Shown: positions 33,440-37,548 of the stretch, one piece after another
Layout: each line of letters opens with the position of its first letter
How positions within the stretch are numbered: the first letter of the stretch is position 1
Assembly: GCA_016286445.1 (NCBI GenBank)
Contig: JAEESS010000019.1
Span: 1 to 37,548 of the forward strand
Length of the DNA stretch: 37,548 nucleotides
Source of the DNA: Bacillota bacterium
GTDB lineage: Bacteria; Bacillota; Clostridia; Christensenellales; CAG-138
Direction: 5' to 3'
Translations under genes and position numbers: made by a program
The notes under the pieces: generated by a model
What the model saw: the letters and a program-made list of their open reading frames with translations, nothing else
Database searches by the model: none
What the model was told of the DNA's origin: nothing

Positions 33440-34519
33440 ATGAATTTCACCTTGCATTTGACGGCAGACTGTAATCTCAGCTGCCGTTATTGTTACGAAA
33501 CGCACGCAAAGCGCCGCATGACGGAGGAGACGGCAAAACGGGCCGTCGATCTCGCGTTCTTGTACGGGCACGAAAAGAACGGTTTTTCGCTGTTCGGCGG
33601 CGAGCCGCTGCTGGAGCGCGCGACGATCGAATCGCTCGTCCGTTACGCGGCGGAAAAGGCGAAGAAGACGGGCACGGGCCTGCGCTTCAAAATGACGACC
33701 AACGGCACGCTGCTGGACGAGGCGTTTCTGCGGTTTGCGGACGAACACCGGATCGACGTCGCGCTCTCGCACGACGGGCTTTTGCAGGACGTACAGCGCG
33801 TCACGCGCGACGGGAGCCCGACGGCGGAACGGCTTGAACCGGTCGTCGATCTGCTGCTCCGATACCAGCCGAACGCCGTCGCGATGCAGACGGTCATGCC
33901 GTCGACCGTCGACCGCATGGCGGAATCGGTCGAATGGCTGTATCGGAGGGGCTTTTCCCGCATCAATACGGCGATCGACTATCGCGTCGGCGCGGGATGG
34001 GACGACGCGTCCATGGCGGTGCTGAAGACGCAGTATGAACGCATTGCGGATCTCTCCGACGCGCATTTCGACGATGCGCGGCCGCTGCTGTATCTCAATT
34101 TCCTGTCCAAGATCTCGGCGTATCTGAACGACCGTCCGTGCATGGAATGCCGGCTCGGCATGCGGCAGCCGTCGATCGCGCCGGACGGCTCGATCTATCC
34201 GTGCAACCAGTTCCTGGATCTTCCGGACTATCGCATGGGCGACGTGGAACACGGGATCGACACGGAAAAGCAGCGCGCGATCTACCGCGCGTCGCTCGAT
34301 CCGGAGCCGGACTGCGAGGGCTGCGCGATCGCGGACCGCTGCCGGCATCACTGCGCCTGCCTGAACTTCAGTCTGACCGGACGGATGCATACGGTCGCGC
34401 CGGTGCAGTGCGAGCACGAACGCATCCTGATCCCCGTTGCGGACGCGCTGGCGGAGCGGCTGTACGAGCGGAAGAGCGCAAGATTCCTGTTGAGTTATCG
34501 GGACGACCCGCTGGATTGA
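33440..34519 (+). CDS. Radical SAM/SPASM protein, peptide-maturase-like
   Basis: A 359-residue protein. The N-terminal radical SAM cluster is C11-x3-C15-x2-C18 (LTADCNLSCRYCYETH), followed by FSLFGGEPLL and FKMTTNGTLLDE of the TIM barrel. The C-terminal SPASM region has C234, C237, C255 (SIAPDGSIYPCNQF), GDVEHG, then C292, C295, C301, C305, C307 and C324, enough for auxiliary iron-sulfur clusters. This layout is typical of peptide-modifying enzymes and sulfatase maturases. No sulfatase is near, while two paralogous short peptides lie directly upstream, so peptides A and B are the likely substrates (inference). TAAGGAGC precedes ATG 33440. Confidence 0.85.
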   Translation: MNFTLHLTADCNLSCRYCYETHAKRRMTEETAKRAVDLAFLYGHEKNGFSLFGGEPLLERATIESLVRYAAEKAKKTGTGLRFKMTTNGTLLDEAFLRFADEHRIDVALSHDGLLQDVQRVTRDGSPTAERLEPVVDLLLRYQPNAVAMQTVMPSTVDRMAESVEWLYRRGFSRINTAIDYRVGAGWDDASMAVLKTQYERIADLSDAHFDDARPLLYLNFLSKISAYLNDRPCMECRLGMRQPSIAPDGSIYPCNQFLDLPDYRMGDVEHGIDTEKQRAIYRASLDPEPDCEGCAIADRCRHHCACLNFSLTGRMHTVAPVQCEHERILIPVADALAERLYERKSARFLLSYRDDPLD

Positions 34520-34527
34520 CGGATCGA

Positions 34528-34553
34528 AGCGGCGCGGAAGCGCCGCTTTTTTT
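34528..34553 (+). terminator. Intrinsic terminator of the peptide/radical SAM operon
   Basis: AGCGGCGC (34528-34535) and GCGCCGCT (34540-34547) form an 8-bp stem around GGAA, followed by a T run. Confidence 0.9.
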
Positions 34554-34565
34554 GTAAATTTTTTC

Positions 34566-34594
34566 TTGACAGAACCATTTTCATATGATATTGT
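34566..34594 (+). promoter_or_regulatory. Upstream promoter P1 of the CarD-like gene
   Basis: A perfect TTGACA (34566-34571), a 17-bp spacer and TATTGT (34589-34594), right after the terminator. Confidence 0.5.
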
Positions 34595-34606
34595 ATAAAT
34601 TTTTAT

Positions 34607-34636
34607 TTGACAGGAGCCCTTTTTTTCCGTTATAAT
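34607..34636 (+). promoter_or_regulatory. Downstream promoter P2 of the CarD-like gene
   Basis: TTGACA (34607-34612), an 18-bp spacer and TATAAT (34631-34636), about 32 nt before the GTG start. Confidence 0.85.
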
Positions 34637-34668
34637 AAAACTGATGAATCAGGGAAGGAGGGGTTCCG

Positions 34669-35142
34669 GTGTTTCAGATCGGTGATCTCGTCTGCTATCC
34701 GATGCACGGCGTCGGCGTGGTAGAGGCGATCGAAGAACAAACGATCCTCGGTGAGACGGCGTCGTATTACCGGCTTCGCTTTACGATCGGCCGCATGACG
34801 GCGATGGTGCCCGTCAAAAATGCCGAGCAGGTGGGGCTTCGGGCGCTTGCGGACGAGCAGACCTGCGCGCGCGTCGTCGGTTTTCTGAAGAACGACGAGT
34901 GTTCGGCGGAGAGCGACAACTGGAACCAGCGGTATCGCGACAATCTCGACAAGCTGCGCGGCGGCGACATCATGGTCGTTGCGGACGTGGTCAAGTGCCT
35001 GATGCGGCGCGATCGCGAACGCGGGTTGTCCGCGGGCGAGCGCAAGATGTATCTGACCGCACGTCAGGTGCTGGTCGCGGAACTTGCCGCGGCGACCGAA
35101 ACGGACGAATCGAACTTCCTTCCGCTGGTCGGAGCGGAATGA
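34669..35142 (+). CDS. CarD-family transcription regulator
   Basis: A 157-residue cytoplasmic protein that starts with the CarD/CdnL/TRCF RNA-polymerase-interaction fold: MFQIGDLVCYPMHGVGVVEAI, then YYRLRFTIGRMTAMVPVKNA (~33-52). A helical C-terminal half (~60-150) includes RDNLDKLRGGDIMVVADVVK and LSAGERKMYLTARQVL. CarD proteins bind the RNA polymerase beta subunit and stabilise open complexes. The start is GTG 34669 after AAGGAGGGG. The gene has two tandem promoters and its own terminator. Confidence 0.88.
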   Translation: MFQIGDLVCYPMHGVGVVEAIEEQTILGETASYYRLRFTIGRMTAMVPVKNAEQVGLRALADEQTCARVVGFLKNDECSAESDNWNQRYRDNLDKLRGGDIMVVADVVKCLMRRDRERGLSAGERKMYLTARQVLVAELAAATETDESNFLPLVGAE

Positions 35143-35159
35143 TCCGAACGGATCGAACC

Positions 35160-35180
35160 GAGCGCGTCGGCGCTCTTTTT
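35160..35180 (+). terminator. Intrinsic terminator of the CarD-like gene
   Basis: GAGCGC (35160-35165) pairs with GCGCTC (35170-35175) around GTCG and is followed by TTTTT. Confidence 0.85.
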
Positions 35181-35202
35181 CATTTGCGGCACACGTTTTC
35201 TC

Positions 35203-35231
35203 TTGACAAGCGCCGCATCGTCGTGTAACGT
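35203..35231 (+). promoter_or_regulatory. Promoter of the CofE-like gene
   Basis: A perfect TTGACA (35203-35208), a 17-bp spacer and TAACGT (35226-35231). The -10 is imperfect but keeps the TA...T positions. Confidence 0.55.
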
Positions 35232-35267
35232 AATACTTGTTTTTCAGACCGGAAGGAGGACCTTGAT

Positions 35268-36446
35268 ATGGCCGGTACGATTTCAAGAGGCATCAAAGCG
35301 CCGATCATCCGTGAGGGCGACGACATCGTAACGATCGTTGCGGATTCGGTTCTGGCGGCGGCGGAGAAGGATGGATTTCAGCTGAAGGAACGCGACGTGA
35401 TCGCGGTGACCGAAGCGGTCGTGGCGCGTGCGGACGGCAACTACTGCACCGTCGACGATATCTCCGCGGACGTGCGGGAAAAACTCGGCGACACGGTCGC
35501 CGTCGTGTTCCCGATCATGAGCCGCAACCGGTTCGCGATCTGCCTTCGCGGCATTGCGAGACGGGCGAAGAAGGTCGTCGTGCTGCTTTCCTATCCGGCG
35601 GACGAGGAAGGCAACCATCTGATCGACGAGGACGCGCTGTTCGACGCGGGCGTGAATCCGTACACGGATACGTTCACCGAGGCGGAATTCGTCGCGCGGT
35701 TCGGCGAGCCGAAGCATCCGTTCACCGGCGTGAACTACCTTGCGTACTATCGCTCGCTGATCGAGGAGGAGGGCGCGGAGGCCGTGATCCTGCTCGGCAA
35801 CGATCCGACCGCGGTTTTGCCGTATACCGGCCGCGTGCTCGTCAGCAACATCCATGAGCGCGCGCGCACGGCAAGACGGCTTGAAAAGGCGGGCGCGGAA
35901 AAGGTGCTGACGCTCTGCGACGTCATGAGCGCGCCGAGAAACGGCAGCGGCTGTCAGCCGGAATACGGGCTTCTGGGCTCGAACAAGGCGACGGAAAACG
36001 TCGTGAAGCTGTTCCCGAAAAACGCGCGCGAGGTCGCAAACGCGATCCAGCGCGAGATCCTCTCGCGTACGGGCGTACACGTCGAGGCGATGGTCTACGG
36101 CGACGGCGCGTTCAAGGATCCGGTCGGCAAGATCTGGGAGCTGGCGGACCCGGTGGTTTCGCCCGGATATACCGACGGGCTCGTGGGGCTGCCGAACGAA
36201 CTGAAGCTCAAATACCTTGCGGACAATGAGTTCAAGGCGCTTTCCGGCAAAGAGCTCGAGGACGCGATCCGCGCGCGCATCCGCGAAAAGGAACGCGATC
36301 TGAAGGGGAAGATGGACTCGCAGGGCACGACGCCGCGGCGGCTGACCGACCTGATCGGCTCGCTGTGCGATTTGACGAGCGGCAGCGGCGACAAGGGCAC
36401 GCCGATCGTTCTGGTCCAGAACTACTTCAACAATTACGCGGACTGA
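35268..36446 (+). CDS. CofE-like (coenzyme F420-0:L-glutamate ligase family) protein
   Basis: A 392-residue protein of the F420 gamma-glutamyl ligase family (PF01996-type). It opens with GIKAPIIREGDDIVTIVADS and has KERDVIAVTEAVVARADGNY. A core with IMSRNRFAICLRGIARRAKK, VHVEAMVYGDGAFKDP (~264-279) and SPGYTDGLVGLPNELKLKY follows. In methanogens and actinobacteria CofE adds glutamates to F420; many Clostridia carry such proteins although F420 is not known there, so the true substrate may differ. AAGGAGGA precedes ATG 35268. It has its own promoter and a bidirectional terminator at its 3' side. Confidence 0.85.
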   Translation: MAGTISRGIKAPIIREGDDIVTIVADSVLAAAEKDGFQLKERDVIAVTEAVVARADGNYCTVDDISADVREKLGDTVAVVFPIMSRNRFAICLRGIARRAKKVVVLLSYPADEEGNHLIDEDALFDAGVNPYTDTFTEAEFVARFGEPKHPFTGVNYLAYYRSLIEEEGAEAVILLGNDPTAVLPYTGRVLVSNIHERARTARRLEKAGAEKVLTLCDVMSAPRNGSGCQPEYGLLGSNKATENVVKLFPKNAREVANAIQREILSRTGVHVEAMVYGDGAFKDPVGKIWELADPVVSPGYTDGLVGLPNELKLKYLADNEFKALSGKELEDAIRARIREKERDLKGKMDSQGTTPRRLTDLIGSLCDLTSGSGDKGTPIVLVQNYFNNYAD

Positions 36447-36467
36447 CGATCACAAAATCATTACGCA

Positions 36468-36498
36468 AAAACGGCACGGAAGAAACCCGTGCCGTTTT
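36468..36498. terminator. Bidirectional terminator between convergent genes
   Basis: AAAACGGCACGG (36468-36479) pairs with CCGTGCCGTTTT (36487-36498). The stem has T tracts on both strands, serving the CofE-like gene and the SGNH hydrolase gene. Confidence 0.85.
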
Positions 36499-36520
36499 CG
36501 CATATTACAGGAGAAAGAAA

Positions 36521-37210
36521 TCAGATGTTCGCGGCCGCCGCGGAGAGCGCGTCGTGGATGAGCCGCTGTCCCGCGTCGCTCGGATGGATGCCGTCCTCGC
36601 AGAGATAGGGCAGCAGCGAGCGCTTTTCCAGGAACGCGCTGCGGAGGTCGACGAGCGGACAGCCCGTTTCGCGGGCGAGGCGTTCGACGGCGAGCGAGTA
36701 TTTTTCCTGATACCGGTAGATCGCGTTCGCGTCGCCGAGCCAGGTGAGGATGTGTTCCTTTGAAAGTCCGCCGTGCGTGATCCAGTCAAGATAGCGTTCC
36801 GAAAGGATCGGCGGCAGCGTGGTGAGCACCGGCTTGACGCGGTGCGCGCGCAGCGTTTCGATCATGCGGCGCAGCGTTTCGATAAAGAGCGGCAGCGGCG
36901 TGTTCGGCTGATGCTCGTCATAAGGGCGCTCGGCGATCTCCGCCCAGCGGAAGTCGGCGTCGTTGCCGCCGTACTCTAAAAGCACCGCGTCCGGCGCGTC
37001 GCCCTTCTCGAGCTGCCGGTTCAAAAGCAGTTCGCCCTTCCGGATCGTGCAGCCGAAGTGCGAGCAGTTCTGAAGCGTCCAGTCGTGCTGCTTTGCAATG
37101 GATTCGAGACCGATATCGTCGGTCGTTCCGTAGCGCGTCGTGCCCGAAAGCAGCCGCACGCCCTTGAGGATCGAATCGCCGAAAACGGAGATGACACGAT
37201 TTGTTTGCAT
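36521..37210 (-). CDS. SGNH/GDSL-family hydrolase
   Basis: A 229-residue protein without a signal peptide. The SGNH blocks are all present: VFGDSILKG with nucleophile S13, a glycine block near HFGCTIRKG, LEYGGNDADF (~78-87) with the asparagine, and DGIHPSDAG near the end with D206 and H209. The family hydrolyses esters of lipids or acetylated sugars. The minus-strand ATG at 37210 follows GGGAGG. The gene is convergent with the CofE-like gene and divergent from the XRE regulator, which could control it. Confidence 0.9.
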   Translation of the reverse strand: MQTNRVISVFGDSILKGVRLLSGTTRYGTTDDIGLESIAKQHDWTLQNCSHFGCTIRKGELLLNRQLEKGDAPDAVLLEYGGNDADFRWAEIAERPYDEHQPNTPLPLFIETLRRMIETLRAHRVKPVLTTLPPILSERYLDWITHGGLSKEHILTWLGDANAIYRYQEKYSLAVERLARETGCPLVDLRSAFLEKRSLLPYLCEDGIHPSDAGQRLIHDALSAAAANI

Positions 37211-37239
37211 TTGAGACCTCCCTTTGACAGAAATCGGAC

Positions 37240-37268
37240 TTGCACAAAATCGATTCTGCCATTATAAT
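37240..37268 (+). promoter_or_regulatory. Possible promoter of the XRE regulator gene
   Basis: TTGCAC (37240-37245), a 17-bp spacer and TATAAT (37263-37268). The -10 is embedded in ATTATAAT, which also offers a minus-strand TATAAT (37261-37266). Confidence 0.5.
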
Positions 37269-37289
37269 AAACACATCTTTAAGAAATGA
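37261..37289 (-). promoter_or_regulatory. Possible promoter of the SGNH hydrolase gene
   Basis: On the minus strand TATAAT lies at 37261-37266, about 50 nt upstream of the ATG; the hexamer 17 bp further upstream (TCATTT) is a poor -35. Its -10 overlaps the opposite-strand -10, so the two promoters may compete. Confidence 0.4.
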
Positions 37290-37310
37290 CACCCTATTTC
37301 GGGGCTTCCG

Positions 37311-37363
37311 GCGTCTATCGCCCGGAAACGGTCCGGTAGAGACGCAAAAACCCCGCTCTACCG
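37311..37363 (+). promoter_or_regulatory. Structured leader with competing hairpins upstream of the XRE gene
   Basis: GCGTCT (37311-37316) can pair with AGACGC (37340-37345), enclosing an inner CCGG/CCGG stem (37322-37336). The overlapping CGGTAGAG (37334-37341) can instead pair with CTCTACCG (37356-37363). The two folds exclude each other. It could be an RNA switch or, as DNA, an operator. Confidence 0.4.
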
Positions 37364-37404
37364 AGAGTAGAATCCCCAAAATATGGGCGTTTTGAGGGAT
37401 AAAA

Positions 37405-37548
37405 ATGGAAGAAAGCAGAATTCGTTCCGTACTCGCGGAAAAGCTGGCGGCCTATCGGAAGCGCGCCGGGCTCACCCAGGCGGAGCTTGCGGAAAAACTG
37501 AATTATTCGGATAAATCGATCTCGAAGTGGGAGCGCGGCGACGGCATG
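37405..37548 (+). CDS. XRE-family helix-turn-helix regulator, N-terminal part (cut by window edge)
   Basis: The ATG at 37405 follows GAGGGA (37394-37399); 48 residues are visible before the window ends. They contain a Cro/CI-type helix-turn-helix: LAAYRKRAGLTQAELAEKL, then YSDKSISKWERG, the recognition helix pattern common in XRE regulators. The rest of the protein, such as a membrane or ligand-binding domain, lies outside. It is divergent from the SGNH hydrolase gene. Confidence 0.9.
   Translation, partial: MEESRIRSVLAEKLAAYRKRAGLTQAELAEKLNYSDKSISKWERGDGM

Noticed and set aside
33440-34519. Anaerobic sulfatase maturase as the role of the radical SAM protein
   Set aside because: No sulfatase is in the window and the adjacent paralogous peptides are a better substrate candidate; not fully excluded.
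1-37548. CRISPR arrays, tRNA or rRNA genes, insertion sequences, prophage
   Set aside because: No regular direct repeats with spacers, cloverleaf-like sequences, rRNA motifs, transposases or phage genes were seen.

Overview
The window reads as a chromosomal segment of a GC-rich, spore-forming, anaerobic member of the Firmicutes, most likely class Clostridia (Oscillospirales or Christensenellales-like; this is inference). Supporting signs are a sigma-K gene, a secreted protein ending in a dockerin, RNase J, a CarD-family regulator, strong AGGAGG-type ribosome binding sites, sigma-A promoters with 17-bp spacers, and a Firmicutes-like order rbgA-rnhB-yraN ... comM-dprA-topA-trmFO-hslV-hslU. I see no tRNA, rRNA, CRISPR array, prophage or insertion sequence. 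No gene-free stretch exceeds 300 bases; the longest is 30595-30858, which holds a chain of small hairpins.

Layout. 1-5820: the 3' end of tuf with its terminator, then a 1759-residue secreted PHP-type metallohydrolase with a C-terminal dockerin. 5885-8167: a barstar-domain protein, rpsU (minus strand) and tdk from divergent near-consensus promoters, and a DUF1622 membrane protein. 8219-10054: the overlapping rbgA-rnhB-yraN set. 10119-15341: two large GT-C mannosyltransferase-like membrane proteins and a GtrA protein, probably a polyprenyl-phosphate-sugar surface glycosylation cassette sitting between yraN and comM. 15345-24206: comM, dprA, topA, trmFO, hslV, hslU and a SleB-like wall hydrolase. 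24234-29061: rnjA followed by three tandem paralogous lipoproteins carrying an HExxH zinc-protease signature. 29062-32684: a YlbF-family gene, mltG (apparently leaderless), a hairpin cluster, sigK with its start codon inside a hairpin, and a divergent prs-like gene. 32784-34519: two 105-residue paralogous lipoprotein-like peptides directly followed by a radical SAM/SPASM peptide-maturase-like gene. 34669-37548: a CarD-like regulator with tandem promoters, a CofE-like ligase, a convergent SGNH hydrolase, and the start of an XRE regulator behind a structured leader.

The best candidate for an undescribed system is the peptide pair plus radical SAM gene at 32784-34519. Both peptides are 105 residues and align without gaps through a conserved YxPxYP-x-K-xx-RGA leader block to a shared G36-C37. 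Their tails are acidic and carry LxG[EDK] motifs. The spacing and strong ribosome binding sites suggest co-expression with the enzyme. The tandem HExxH lipoprotein family and the sigK start-codon hairpin come next.
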